A stretch of DNA of 64,000 nucleotides, taken from NCBI RefSeq assembly GCF_910594005.1, contig NC_057832.1:106713152-106777151 (forward strand), in the 5' to 3' direction. The stretch's first letter is position 1, and each line of letters starts with the position of its first letter. The position numbers and the translations under genes are program-made. This document shows positions 36,120 through 48,529 of the stretch, piece after piece. This stretch comes from Cervus elaphus. Its lineage: Eukaryota; Chordata; Mammalia; Artiodactyla; Cervidae. Below the pieces are notes generated by a model. It searched no databases and was not told the origin of the DNA. It saw only the letters and a list, made by a program, of their open reading frames with translations.

Positions 36120-37003
36120 CAGTTCAGTTCAGTCACTCAGTCGTGTTCGACTCTTTGCGACCCCATGAACCGCAGCACACCAGGCCTCCCGGTCCATCAC
36201 CAACTCCCGGAGTCCACCCAAAACCATGGCCATCGAGTCAGTGATGCCATCCAACCATCTCATCCTCTGTCGTCCCCTTCGCCTCCTGCCCTCAGTCTTT
36301 CCCAGCATCAGGGTCTTTTCCAATGAGTCAGCTCTTCGCATCAGGTGGCCAAAGTATTGGAGTTTCACCTTCAACATCAGTCCTTCCAATGAACACCCAG
36401 GACTGATCTCCTTTAGGATGGACTGGTTGGATCTCCTTGCAGTCCAAGGGACCCTCAAGAGTCTTCTCCAACACCACAGTTCAAAAGCATCAATTCTTCT
36501 GTGCTCAGCTTTCTTTATAGTCCAACTCTTACATCAATACACTGGAAAAACCATATCCTTGACTAGACGGACCTTTGTTGGCAAAGTAATGTCTCTGCTT
36601 TTTAACATGCTGTCTAGGTTGGTCTTAACTTTCCTTCCAAGGAGTAAGCATCTTTCAATTTCATGGCTGCAATCACCATCTGCAGTGATTTTGGAGCCCA
36701 GAAAAATAAAGTCAGCTACTGTTTCCACTGTTTCCCCATCTATTTGCCATGAAGTAATGGGACCGGATGCTATGATCTTAGTTTTCTAATGTTGAGCTTT
36801 AAGCCAACTTTTTCACTCTCCTCTTTTCACTTTCATCAAGAGGCTCTTTAGTTCTTCTTCACTTTCTGCCTTAAGGGTGGCATCATATGCATATCTGAGG
36901 TTATTGATATTTCTCCCAGCAATCTTGATTCCAGCTTGTGCTTCCTCTAGCCCAGCGTTTTTCATGTTGTACTCTGCATATAAGTTAAATAAGCAGGGTG
37001 ACT
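36120..37003 (-). mobile_element. BovB LINE 3' part
   Basis: Runs from the BovB 3' terminus (cagttcagttcagtcactca) to just past the RT active-site codons, where YADD has become YAYD (complement at 36882-36893). The frame is broken. A 187-codon antisense frame at 36226-36789 is a by-product and not a gene. Confidence 0.95.
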
Positions 37004-37900
37004 ATAAACATCTCCAAAATCCAATATGGTAGTGGAACCAGGACAGATAACTGCTGTAAATATTCTGGCAGAGGATGAATTGTAGTCACAAAGAAAACTT
37101 CAATCCCAGAAAACAGAGATTTGTCTGTCTCAACTCTGAAAAATTTCCAAAAAACATATTGATAATACCCACCCCCCTCCAAAATTGGTAGGAAGAGTGA
37201 TTCTTGAATAGGCACTGGTTCTCTTCCTTAGGTAACTTGTCCAGTTTTCTCCCTGGGTAATTTTTCTTTATCTTCTCCTGCCTCCCCGCTCCCTGCTTTT
37301 TTTAAATTACATTGTTCTCCTTGTTTGTATCTGAATTGGACATCATCAAGTTGTTCTTCTTAGAACCTAAGCAACTCTCTCAGTTGTCTTCTTGCCTATA
37401 GATGGTAGAGAGCCCCAGGATCTTTTAAGGAATCAAGCAGTCAGGGTCTATTTTAGTCAAAGTTGTTGATTCTTTTGACAGCAGAATTTTCTAAAACATA
37501 GTTTTAGCTTCTCCATTTTATTGAAGTCAGTTCATGAGCAATGACCACACTTGAATTCCTTTGGAATCGTAATTCTTACTTTGAATATATCATTACTGCT
37601 GTTCCTCTTGCCTCTCTTTCTCCGTTTATCTATGTGTATCTAAAGCCTATATGAATGACTTCGTTATTACAGCTGTTCATTTTACCAAGTATTTAGCCAC
37701 TATGTAGTAGAGACTCTCATTCTTCTGGTCTATGGTGAAAAAAAAAATAACTGTCCTCACTATCAAGCATGTAAGCCATTAAGCCAATATCACACCGTTA
37801 GGGTTGTCTGCTAGCACTCCATATATCAAGGTACCAGTAACTGTCAGCATAATCCTGACTGTGCCACGTGTGATATTATGATTTATAATAAGAAATATAT
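37004..37900. other. Unique sequence, nothing recognised
   Basis: Mixed AT-rich sequence without an identified gene or repeat. Confidence 0.55.
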
Positions 37901-37904
37901 CGAG

Positions 37905-38660
37905 CCTTCATCCAGTGTTCTTGGCACAGAGCTCCTAAAACCCTTGGAATTCCCTGTGAGGAAAGTAATAAAGGTGTCTCTTGTTACGTGGCTGAACTGA
38001 TTGTAGACCCACTGGTTATCAGAGCCTTGTGATTAAGGTTCCTGACCTCCACACTCTCTTCCACATACACACCCTGACCTCCAAGGAGGGAAGAAGGGTT
38101 GAAGATCAAGTTTAGTTGCCAGTGACCAAAGATTTAATCAATTACACCTATGTATTGGAGGCTCCCCCACTCCACAAAAACAAAAGGAGAGGGGTCAGAG
38201 AGCTTCCCACTGGTGAACACGTGGGGGTTTGGAGAGAGTGGCATGCTGGAAGCTCTATGCCCTTTCCCTACACTTTGCTCCATGCACTTCTTCCACCTGG
38301 CTCTTCCTGAGTTAAATCCTTTTATAATAAACCAGTGATCTAGTAAGTAAAATGTTTCTCTGAGTTCTGTGAGCCACTCTAGCAAATTAATCAAAACTAA
38401 GGAGGGGGTCTTGGGAACCTCCAATCTATAGCCCATTGGTCAGAAGCATGGGTGATAACCTGCGCTTGTGACTGGCATCTTTATTAGGGGAGGGAGGGTC
38501 TTGTGGGACTGAGCCCTTAGCCTGTGGATTCTGATGCTATCTCCAGGTAGATAGTGTCAGAATTCTGTTAAAATGTAGGATATTCAGCTGTGTCCAAAGG
38601 ATTGCTTGTTGGTGTGAGGGGAAACCTCACACACACACAGGCACAGGCACACATTGAAAC
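37905..38660 (+). mobile_element. ERVL-type LTR remnant
   Basis: Contains a polyadenylation-type signal within ttttataataaaccagtgat (38319), then ctgagttctgtgagccactc (38360), 'aggagggggtcttgggaacc', 'gtgggactgagcccttagcc' and 'gctatctccaggtagatagt'. I recall this order from old ERVL-class LTRs with a stable R-U5 region. No viral coding sequence adjoins it, so it is a solo or fragmentary LTR. The subfamily is uncertain. Confidence 0.6.
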
Positions 38661-38669
38661 TGGATCCAG

Positions 38670-39005
38670 GAACCCAAAATACTATGGTAGCAATCAATAC
38701 TCAAATTTTAGGAGCTTAAAATAACAAAGCTTTACATCATTTTTATGATTCCGGGTTGGTTGAGACTCCTCCAAGTCATCCTCACTTGGAGGCATAGGAT
38801 GAGGAAGTCCTCACTCATCACCCTGGCAGGGTAAGGGGAATGTTGCAAACCACTTGCAGGCTCTTAATGGCTTCTAAGCTCAAATAACTGGCCAAAGCCA
38901 ATCATATGTGCCTGCTTACATTCACCAGAATGGGAAGGTGCATATTAGCACATGCCTGGAAGAAGGAAGGAAAAAAGACAGGAAATTATCATGTTCTATA
39001 CATAT
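38670..39005 (+). mobile_element. Ancient unnamed repeat, copy 2
   Basis: Shares with 35565-35935 the opening (caaattttaggagcttaaaa) and a downstream block where 'ggctcttaatggcttctaag' and 'gccaaagccaatcatatgtg' fit the same recalled consensus. Diverged and partly rearranged. Confidence 0.45.
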
Positions 39006-39284
39006 CAAAATAATTATTTTAGTTGAAGAAGTATGGGGGAAAGAAAACTGGATACAAATGTTGGCTGAGATTGTTTCAGCCCTGACTATGAGGGAGCCCT
39101 CAGGCTGATATGAACACTGGGTCTTTCTGATAGATGGGATCCTATTGTAAAGATGGAATCATTAAGGCATTAGGCCTGATACCACTAAACATCCTCAACA
39201 TTGCACTAACTCATTTTATTCCAACTCATGCTCACCACATTATCTTCTAATAACCTACCTTTCTATGTAGCTTGCTCTCAAGCC

Positions 39285-39308
39285 AAAAAAAAAAAAAAAA
39301 AAAAAAAA
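39285..39308. repeat. Poly(A) tract, 24 bp
   Basis: A pure run of A. No element could be recognised immediately 5' of it. A second A-rich patch lies at 39577-39617. Confidence 0.9.
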
Positions 39309-39726
39309 TGCACTTGGGAGATGTGAACAGTGTCTGTTCCTTTACAGTCATAATTCCCAGTGAAATTTAGTAAATCAGCATTATGCTTTTATATCTTGTG
39401 TGAGATTTGTAGCATGAGCTGGCATCACCGAATCTGATCAGCTCTACTTCACTGACACAGTCAAACTCAGAAAAGAGGTAAATTCCAAGGAAAATTATTG
39501 CTCAAAAATCTGGAGGCAGGGAGAATCAACTTGACTCTTTTCCTTTGCCTGAGGACCACATGAATCTGCATTTATAAAAAATCAAAAACAAAAAAACAAA
39601 AAAAAAATCAAAAACAGATGACAACCTGAAAATTTTGCATTTCCTCTTTTCTTCAGAATACATAAAGTAAAAAATATAAGACAAGGAGATGTGGTAGGAA
39701 GAGATCTCAAATTGTATATGCCAGAC

Positions 39727-39934
39727 TAGGTTAAAGAATCTGCCTATAAAACGGGAGACCCAGGTTCAGTTTCTGGGTTGGAAAGATCAACTGGAGAAGG
39801 GAATAGCGACCCACTCCAGTACTCTTGCCTGGAGAATTTCATGGCCAGAAGAGCCTGGCAACCTACAGTCCATGGGGTTGCAAAGAGTTGGTTGGTCACA
39901 ACTGAGTGGCTAACACACGCACACACACACGCAG
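39727..39934 (+). mobile_element. Bov-tA SINE, 5'-truncated, with (CA)n tail
   Basis: Starts inside the tRNA-like head (gttaaagaatctgcctataa) and ends in a CA microsatellite (39914-39934). Two extra bases break the gagttggttggtcacaactg block. Confidence 0.92.
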
Positions 39935-40752
39935 AATCAGAGACACCTGCTTGTTGGGGAAAAACTGAGCACTATGTCAGAGACTACAGCTTAAAACAAG
40001 TCAAGCAGAAAACAGACATGAGGATAAAACATGGTAATGAGTTGCTAAGTACAGTGAAAATCAGCCCTGGCTGATGGTAAGAGCCGAGACAGGATTCAGA
40101 ATGGGCTCAGATCTCCACGTGGTTCAGAACATGCTCCATCAATCCCTGTCCTGCTGACCTTTTTGCAACACAGCGAGCTCAGTGGATTTTATTTGGTTGT
40201 TACCTCTGCCTGAAATGAGTTTTCACCATGACTACAAACTTGTGCCAGAGGGTAGGTGGGCGAAAGCATGTTCTGGCTGTGCTGGCACGTTCTTGTGCTC
40301 TTTTTGCACAGTAAGAGTTAAAATAAATGCCTAACAAATGCTTATTGAGTAAATATGAGAGCAACAAATGGGTAAATCATGTACTCCTTTCTTAGAAGAG
40401 AAGGCCAATTGTCAGACCTTTGTTGACACAGCATATTGACAAAGGAGGCAGGGGGACAGAGAGAAACCTGCAGCGATGACATCTTCACGGGCTATTCCTT
40501 AGTAGGACTAATCTTAGTAGGCTGGTACTATGGTAAAACGTAGGACGATAAATGAAAGTCTTGAAGTCCTGATGTTGCCGATCTTGATCAGTAGATGATA
40601 AATCAATGCAAAATCACTGCACAGAATACCTATTATATCAATGGCTTCACAAAAAGCCAGAAAGACTTCTTACTAGTCTAGAGCAGGGCGCATATCTCAA
40701 CATGAGAATGGGAATGAATGTGGGTTCTTTGATGCTCACGTCTCTCTGTTTG
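39935..40752. other. Unique sequence, nothing recognised
   Basis: A weak L2-like phrase 'taacaaatgcttattgagta' near 40332. No gene found. Confidence 0.5.
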
Positions 40753-41136
40753 CTGCCACTATATTTCTATACCCATCCCTGATAAAGAACAATCTCCATT
40801 TAGAGGTGATCAGAAACTGAAGACGGATTATCTTGTGCCCATCAGACTCAGGTTAAAAGGAAAGACTGAAATATGAATTCCCTCCACAACAAAAATTAAA
40901 CATGTTACTAGGCACTGGAAAAGTGTAGACCAGCAGTTTTCACCTTTCTGCCACTGCATTTCTATACCCATCCCTCATAAAGAACAGTCTCCATTTAGAG
41001 GTGATTAAAAACTGAAGACAGATTATCTTGTGTCCATCAGACTCAAGTTAAAGGAAAGACTGAAATGTGAACTCCCTCCACAACAAAAATTAATCATGCT
41101 ACTAAGCATCAGAAAAGTATAGACCGGCAGTTTTCA
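40753..41136 (+). repeat. Tandem duplication, 195-bp period
   Basis: 40753-40942 and 40948-41136 are direct copies, starting ctgccactatatttctatac and ctgccactgcatttctatac and ending with a 'cagttttca' block. About one in ten positions differ, including small indels. Both copies contain gataatcttgtg-type and ctccctccacaacaaaaatt blocks. No repeat family was recognised in the unit. Confidence 0.93.
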
Positions 41137-42299
41137 TGAATTAAAATAATTTGCTTAAAATATGAAATTAAAGAAAAAAATAAAAAATAAGAACTAAAGA
41201 AATTATCACTGGAAAAGATAACTCAAATAAAACATGCAAGCTCTCAAATCAGGGGTGAAAAAAAGAGATAAAAATATAGATTTCCAAGCTTCAGGGAAAA
41301 AAAGTATCCATCATTAAGAGTATAATTAAATATATTTTAGAATGTTAGAAAGTTGGTGAAGTGCTATAGGAAACACAAAAAGAAGTTCAGAAGATATATA
41401 GATATGGATATGAAAAAATTAAATAATATTGAAATAAAATTACCAAACTAAATTAAAAGCTGTCTTATCTTACAAGGGGAAAGTGTGTAATATTCAGATT
41501 TATCTTCTTTTCTGGAGAAAATCATTTGCATCTAATTAGCTTCCTACAAATTAACTTCCAAGTTCAAAGAGTTGTAAAATGTCTGCTGCTAATCAGTGGG
41601 CATGTGTCTCTCAAGTCAGTAGATACTTAGGCAGGTTTATCCATTCAGCATGACTATGAAGGGCATGCTTCATCCTTCTGCCTTGTATCCATGTAAGATA
41701 ATCTTTCTTAGCAACCCTTCCTTGTGGTAAAAGTCATCACCAAATAGTACTTAATTTACATAAGTGGTACTAGAATATGAATCTGTGAATTCATTTATTT
41801 TTCTTTGTCAGCATTACCTCTTTTTTCATATTATATAGAGTGAGAGTGAGATTTTGTTGCTTTTTTTTTAATTAATGTGTGGTATTCCATTAGTGTGCCT
41901 TCACAAGGTGCAGAGCTATAATCAGGTAACAGTAAAGAGTTTGATGTGACTAGAACATAAGGTCCACAGAGAGAAATCTAAAAGATAAGGATGGTGACGT
42001 CATCTGAGGACAATTTGTAAAGGTCACATGTTTTATGTAATGGTATTTTATTGTTCTGCTGATGATAATGATTTAATACTAAGTTACTGTTCTTAGAAAT
42101 TCATCCATTTATTCATTGGTTATCTCATTCACCAAATATTTTTAAAGGGTGATATGTGAAAAAAAATCAGCAATGTAATAGGTACAAGACAACATGTGTC
42201 ATGAAAGGAGACAGGTTTTATTTTTTATTCATCAAAATGAAAACATTACACAGGTGATTCATTCTTCAAGTATATACTTCCTTCAACTTTTTATTTATA
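41137..42299. other. AT-rich unique sequence, nothing recognised
   Basis: No nameable gene or element. Homopolymer A and T runs are frequent. Confidence 0.55.
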
Positions 42300-42565
42300 A
42301 ATACCCCCTTCTCATCCTTAGGACTTAAAATAGATGCTACCTCTTTTGAGATCTCTCTGATTATCCCAAGCTGAGTTAGGCATATAACTACAGCCTTTGG
42401 TAGATACTTCCATTATTGCATTATTGAATTATTATCATGTGTTATTATTATTAGTCTATTTATTTGGCTTCCCACTAAATTTTATATTGCATCTATTATA
42501 CTGATATTTTTGGTACACACATAACCCTTTATAAATGCTGGGTGAACTGAAAAATCATGAATAAA
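42300..42565 (+). mobile_element. L2 LINE 3' end
   Basis: Follows the common L2 3' pattern: gatgctacctcttttgagat, 'ctctctgattatccc', a 'tattagtctatttat' stretch, and an end 'aaatgctgggtgaactg'. Divergence is high. Confidence 0.55.
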
Positions 42566-42599
42566 TAGATGAATTCTCTAGTACAGTAACCTAGTATAA

Positions 42600-42860
42600 C
42601 ACCAAAAACAACAAAAAGCCAATATGACTTTTATACCCTGTAAATTATACAAAGGACAAGAAGTCCTGGAAACCAATCTTAAGGAAATTAAGTGACATGA
42701 AGATATTTGTTTTAATGTTATATTGTAACAGTGAAAATTTGAAAGACAAGTCAATACAAATATTGGCAGATAACCATGTAAATAATGGTACATTAACTGG
42801 TTGATGCATTATTCATTAAAATTACACTATGAACAGTGCAAAAGTATAAAACACTAAGAA
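42600..42860 (+). mobile_element. Possible ancient L1 ORF2 tail
   Basis: The patterns 'atggtacattaactgg' and 'gcattattcattaaaattacactatgaa' recall the end of old L1 ORF2. Weak. Confidence 0.35.
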
Positions 42861-42897
42861 AAATCCTTAAAACATAATTATAAATTTAAAAGTCTCG

Positions 42898-44651
42898 GTT
42901 CAGTTGCTCAGTCATGTCCAACTCTTTGTGACCCCATGGACTGCAGCTCACCAGGCTTCCCTGTGCATCACCAACTCCTGGAGCTTGCTCAAACCCATGT
43001 CCATTCAGTCGGTGATGCCATCCAACCATCTCATCTTCTGTTGTCCTCTTCTCCTTCTGCCTTCAATCTTTTCCAGCATCAGGATCTTTTCAAATGAGTC
43101 AGTTCTTCGCATCAGGTGGCCAAAGTATTGGAGTTTCAGCTTCAGCATCAGTCCTTCCAATGAATATTCAGGACTGATTTCCTTTAGGGTGGACTGGTTG
43201 AATCTCCCTGCTGTCCAAAGGGCTTCAAGAGTCTTCTCCAACACCACAATTAAGAAACATCCATTCTTTGGCACTCAGCTTTCTTTACAGTCCAACTCTT
43301 AACATCCATACATGACTACTGGAAAAACCATAACTTTGACTAGATGGACCGTTATTGGAAAAGTACTGTCTCTGCTTTTTAATCTACTGTCTAGGTTGGT
43401 GATAACTTTCCTTCCAAGGAGCAAGTGTCTTTTAATTTCATGGCTGCAGTCACCATCTGCAGTGATTTTGGAGCCCAGAAAAATAAAGTCAGCCACTGTT
43501 TCCACTGTTTCCCCATCTATTTCCCATGAAGTGATGGGACCAGATGCCATGATCTTAGTTTTCTAATGTTGAGCTTTAAGCCAACTTTTTCACTCTCCTC
43601 TTTCACTTTCATCAAGAGGCTCTTTAGTTCTTCTTCACTTTCTGCCATAAGGATGGCGTCATCTGCATATCTAGGGTTATTGATATTTCTCCCGGCAATC
43701 TTGATTCCAGCTTGTGCTTCCTCCAGACCAGCGTTTCTCATGATGTACTCTGCATATAAGTTAAATAAGCAGGGTTACAATATACAGCCTTGACGTACTC
43801 CTTTTCCTACTTGGAACCAATCTGTTGTTCCATGTCCAATTCTAACTGCTGCTTCCTGACCTACATACAAGTTTCTCAAGAGGCAGGTCAGGTGGTCTGG
43901 TATTCCCATCTCTTTCAGAAATTTCCACAGTTTAATATGATCCATACACAGGCTTTGGCATAGTCAATAAAGCAGAAAGAGATATTTTTCTGGAACTCTC
44001 TTGCTTTTTCCATGATCCAGTGGACATTGGCAATTTGATCTCAGGTTCCTCTGCCTTTTCTAAAACCAGCTTGAACATCTGGAAGTTCACGGTTTACGTA
44101 TTGCTGAAGCCTGGCTTGGAGAATTTTAAGCATCACTTTACTAGCGTGTGAGATAAGTGCAATTGTGCGGTAGTTTGAGCATCCTTTGGCATTGCCTTTC
44201 TTTGGGATTGGAATGAAAACTGACCTTTTCCAGTCCTGTGGCCACTGCTGAGTTTTCCAAATTTGCTGACATATTGAGTGCAGCACTCTCACAGCATCAT
44301 CTTTCAGGATTTGAAATAGCTCAACTGGAATTCCATCACCTCCACTAGCTTTGTTTGTAGTGATGCTTCTAAGGCCCACTTGACTTCACATTCCAGGATA
44401 TCTGGCTCTAGGTGAGTTGTCACACCAATGTGATTATCTGTGTCGTGAAGATCTTTTTTGTACAGTTCTTCTGTGTATTCTTGCCACCTCTTCTTAATAT
44501 CTTCTGCTTCTGTTAGGTCCATACCATTTCTGTCCTTTATTGAGCCCATTTTTGCATGAAATGTCCCCTTGGTATCTCTAATTTTCTTGAAGAAATCTCT
44601 AGTCTTTCCCATTCTATTGTTTTCCTCTATTTCTTTGCATTGATCGCTGAG
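42898..44651 (-). mobile_element. BovB LINE, 1.75 kb, longest copy in the window
   Basis: Continuous on the minus strand from the BovB 3' end (gttcagttgctcagtcatgt) through all of the RT domain and into the upstream linker, truncated at 'tgcattgatcgctgag'. No secure target duplication was found. Upstream (44652-45100) I recognise nothing. Confidence 0.96.
42910..44645 (-). pseudogene. BovB reverse transcriptase region, broken frame
   Basis: Reading on the minus strand, order and motifs are those of an RTE-class RT: linker KTRDFFKKIRDTKGTFHAK and AEDIKKRWQEYTEELYKKDL; fingers NKASGGDGIPVELFQILKDD; RSVFIPIPKKGNAKGCSNYR; ELPDVQAGFRKGRGT; then the palm NPRYADDAILMAESEEELKS with YADD at 43658-43669; then DFIFLGSKITADGDCSHEIK and the C-terminal LMLKLKLQYFGHLMRR. 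Frameshifts separate these blocks (near 44340, 44040, 43800-43740, 43515 and 43290), so no full RT is encoded. The region around motif A (44000-43850) is damaged. The endonuclease domain is absent by truncation. Confidence 0.93.
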
Positions 44652-46001
44652 ATGAGAAATTTTTTTTCCATATTGAAATTATAAGCCACATTTGTGATTC
44701 CTTCTATGTGGGAAATAATGTCAGCAAATGCTTAATTAAAACATTTACACATCAGAAAAACACCTCTGGAGTTTTATTTGTGACAAGATATAACACTAGT
44801 TCTCTCTCCATCTTTTGTCCTTGCATTGAGCAAGCAGAACTCAGAGTCTAGGGAGAGTTTGCAGGAAAAAATAGCAGAGAAAAAAGAGATGCACAGACAT
44901 CTCTGTAGATCTACAGAGGGCCTCCCCTGAGTATTCAACTGAATACTGATCAGCACATCATGGGAGGAAACTGAGGCCAGAGAAAATCACTCAACACCAC
45001 TTAAAAGGATAAGAGGTAAGACTATTCAGTGCTCATACAGGGCAAGGAACAGTGCTGTGCCCCTGGATTCTGATGATTTATGAGTCGTTGTTTAGAATAC
45101 ACAGAGGCTCTTTTCTCATTAATAAGAATTTAATTAGACTGAGCAGTGCTCTGGTCTCAGCTAACAAATCTTAAAAGCTGAAATCAATAGGATCAAACTA
45201 GCTTCAAGTAACCTAACTGCATTCTAGAACAAAGCTAAATACTGTTTATAGAAACATAAAAATAGCTAGCATCCAATAAGGTAAAATTCACAATGTTTTA
45301 ATCCAATAAAAAAATTACTAGGCATGAAAAGAAGCAGGGAAATAAGATCTATAACAAGGACATAAATCAGTTAATTGAAACCTGCCCAGAACTAAAACAG
45401 ATGTTAGAATTAGCAGACAAGCACATTATAATGGTTATTATCACTACAAGTAGAGTTGACAAACTACTAGACAGAGATGAAAATACAGTGTATTCAAAAA
45501 ACTGAAGTAGAGGCATGGAAGATGGCAGCAAGTCTCAAATCAAACTGCCAGTAATGAAAACTATAGTATGTTTGACGAAAACACACTGGATAAAATTAAA
45601 AGAAGATTAGGCTTTGTGAAACAAAATATTAGTGAATTTGAAGGCGTAGCAATAGAAGCTATCCAAATAAAATAAAGACATAAAAGACAATGAGGAAAAA
45701 TGAACAGTTTCAGTGAACGGAGCTATAGTACAACATTAGGAGATCTAACATACCTGCAAATAACGTCCATAAAATCCATGTAAATGGCCTAACTATGCCA
45801 ATCAATAGGCAGTGATTCTCAGAATGGGTAAAGAAACAAGATCAAATTATTTGCTGCCTACAAGAAATACACTTCAAATAAAAAGTAAGTAAATGAATGG
45901 GAAGGCTACACCATGCTACTTTCAAATGAAGTTAGAGTGACCATATAAATATCAGATAAAGTGTATTTCAGATCAAAGAATATTATCAGCAAAATGTTAT
46001 T

Positions 46002-46214
46002 GTTGTTTTTGAGTTGCTAAGTCATGTCTGACTCTTTTGCAACCTCATGCACTGTAGTCCACTAGGGTCTTCTGTCCATGGGATTTTCCAGGTAAGAATA
46101 CTGGAATGTGTTGCCATTTCCCATTCCAGGGGATCTTCTGGACCCAGGGATTGAATCTGCATCTCCTGCATTGGCAGGCGCATTCTTTATCATGGAAACA
46201 CCAGGGAAACCTCC
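46002..46214 (-). mobile_element. Bov-tA SINE inside ancient L1
   Basis: Bov-A body complement and tRNA-Glu head complement ending caccagggaaacctc. The flanks caaaatgttatt and caaaagttatta are similar with a one-base indel and may be the duplication. Confidence 0.92.
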
Positions 46215-46330
46215 CAAAAGTTATTACATAATGTTAAAGGGATAGTTTCATCAACTGGATGTAATAGTCATAAACATTTATACCCTGATGTAATGCTTAT
46301 AGCCTAATATAAAAATATATAATACATGAA

Positions 46331-46384
46331 AGAGTTCTCCTGCACTGCAAGCGGATTCTTTACCATCTGAGCCACGAGGGAAGA
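46331..46384 (-). mobile_element. Bov-tA head fragment
   Basis: Only about 50 bp, the complement of a tRNA-Glu-like head (ctcctgcactgcaagcggat to ccacgagggaag). The body is missing. Nearby L1-like sequence (aatacatgaa and aatatatgaa) occurs on both sides, so a target duplication or local rearrangement is possible. Confidence 0.8.
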
Positions 46385-47149
46385 CAACACCCTAATAACA
46401 CAGCTTCAAAATATATGAAGGAAAACATAGAACTACAAGGAGAAGTAGAGAAACCCACAATTATAGTCATAGATTTCAATATCTCTCCCTCTCTATAATT
46501 GATAGGAAATGCAAGTAAAATATTAAGGCTATAAAATAGATTTTAACACAATCAACAAACCTAACCTGAGTGTTTTAAAACACACTACCCAGCATTTCTC
46601 AAGCACACAAAGGATGTTTATAAAATAGACTATATTTTACTCCAAAAGACATGTCAGAATAAATTTTAAAAGGTTCAATTCATATAATTTATATCCTTTG
46701 TAATGAGGAAACTAAATTAGAAATCACAGAAAGCTAACTGTAAAATCTCCATATTTTGAAAACTAAGTCATGGGTAAAAGAACAAATCAAAAGAGAATTG
46801 GAAATATTTTTAATAACTAAAATTAAAGCATAGCGTAACACAATTTCTGAGATGCTGCTAAAGCAGTGTTGGTAAGGGGAGGATTTATAGCACTAAATAA
46901 CCATATTTCAGCAAGACAAAGAGCTATCAACTCAATTAACTCAGGATTCTTTTAAGAAACTAGAAAAAAAAGAGAGCAAATTAAATCCAAAAAGGTAGTA
47001 GAAAGGAAATAATAAAGAGAAGAGTGACAATCAATAAAATAAAAAGTAGAAAAACAAGAAAATCAATGAAGCCAAAGGTATTTCTTAGAGTAATAAATTT
47101 GATAAATTACTAGCCATGAGAGAAAATATGAACTATGAGACAGATCATT

Positions 47150-47300
47150 TTGAAACTATGTAAGGTGAAAGATGTTAACTAGACTTATTGTGGTGATTAT
47201 TTCACAATGTACACAAATATCAACTTACTATGTTCTACATTTGAAGCTAATAAAATATTGTAGGTCAATTATATCTCAATTAAAAATATATAATAAATGA
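47150..47300 (+). mobile_element. L1 3' tail inserted in the ancient L1
   Basis: The sequence gatgttaactagacttattg, 'acaatgtacacaaatatcaa', 'tcaattatatctcaattaaaa' is a typical L1 3' terminus. Similar 'atgaga' strings at 47116 and 47297 could be the remains of a target duplication. L1 ORF2 sequence resumes after it. Confidence 0.65.
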
Positions 47301-47648
47301 GAAAGGTGACATCACTAAAGATTCTATAGCTATTAAAAGGATGATAAGGAAATTCTATTTCTTTAAACTTAAAAACAATAAATTCAACCACTTAAATGAA
47401 TGTGCAAATTATTTCAAAGACACAATATATCAATGCTCACTCATAAATAAAAAAAATATGAATATCCGATATCTATTAAGGAACTTAAATTTGTAGTTAA
47501 AAACACTCCCACAAGGAAACTCCAGTCCTAGATGGCTTCTCTGGGGATTCAACCAATCATTTCAGGAATAAAAACTGCTCACTCTATACAAACTCTTCCA
47601 GAAAGTTGAAATGGACAGTATGTCCTCATAGCTTATGGTGAAAAGATT

Positions 47649-48100
47649 TGTGATCTCTGAAGAAGAAAATTTAGCTTCAAGGACCAGGGACCAGGCTTGA
47701 TAATTCAAGAGCTTTTGTGTAGCAGAGTCTTATTAAATTGAGAAGGAACAGAGAAAGCTTCTGACATAGACATCAGAAGGGGAATGGAGAGTGCCCCCAC
47801 TCACTAGTCTTATCAAGGCCTTATATACTTTTACCAGACCCACTTCCACAAATACATCTTAATTAACAAAATTAGAACTAGCAATAGAAAGGTCTTATTA
47901 GACCCACTCCCACGATCAGAAAGCCTTATTAAGGAGAAATATGTCCTTGAGCAAGATACATTGCTATCATAACTAAAACAAAGCAATGTAAAAAAAAGTT
48001 TGTCTTTTTCTCCATGAGATTTCCCAGACCCCTTGCTCCTTCTCTAGGGCTCCAGACCCTTTTCTCCTCCTCAGGGATGCTAGGAATTGACTCTCTCAGT
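47649..48100 (-). mobile_element. Ruminant ERV solo LTR
   Basis: The minus strand carries a TATA-type box (complement of ttatatact at 47822-47830) followed by CCTTCTGATG-type R sequence, an aataaga polyadenylation-type signal (complement near 47726) and an end in ...agagatcaca (left border tgtgatctct). This is the U3-R-U5 layout of a solo LTR. No viral genes adjoin it. The family is recalled as a ruminant ERV with a phrase accagggaccaggcttgata, but its name is not certain. The right border is blurred by the adjacent MLT1. Confidence 0.65.
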
Positions 48101-48104
48101 CCCC

Positions 48105-48529
48105 CGTCTTAGTCTGCTGGGCTGCCACAATAAAATAACATGGATTGAATGGCTTTAACAACTGAAATTCATTTCTCACAGTTCTGGAACTGGGAAGTCC
48201 AAAATCAAGGTTGCCATCAAGGTAGATTTCAATCTGAGACTTCTTCTCTTGGCTTGTAGATGGCCACCATCTCACTGTGTGCATACAATGTTTTCTGTAT
48301 GCGTGCGTGAGGGAGGGGAAGGGAAGACAGAGGAAGACAGAGAGAGACAGAGAGGGCATGCTCAAGATCTCTGGAGTCTCTTCTTATAATGGTTCTAATC
48401 TCATCATGAGGGCCCCACTCTCCCAATCCAAATTACCTCCTAAAAACCCCATCTTCAAATACAATCACATTGAGGATTTGGGCTTCAACATATGACTTTG
48501 GGAGGGACACAAACATTCAGTCCATAATA
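48105..48529 (-). mobile_element. MLT1-type MaLR solo LTR
   Basis: The minus strand starts tattatggactgaatgtttg and continues with the MaLR phrases 'aagtcatatgttgaagccc', 'tgtatttgaagatggggttt' and a closing 'agcccagcagactaagac'. Borders match a complete LTR. Five-base flanks (tcccc at 48100-48104 and acccc at 48530-48534) may be the duplication. Confidence 0.88.

Noticed and set aside
36226..36789. 187-codon plus-strand frame; similar frames at 3297-3824, 10394-10858, 43312-43566 and 49947-50324
   Set aside because: All are antisense to BovB RT. The frames are similar because the BovB copies are similar; they have no exon context and differ by random substitutions.
45900..46400. Closely spaced repeats resembling an array
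   Set aside because: Two SINE pieces in an old L1; no regular repeats or spacers, so no CRISPR-like structure.
47821..47831. TATA-type box as a host promoter
   Set aside because: It sits at the expected place inside a solo ERV LTR on the minus strand; there is no adjacent gene or transcript evidence.
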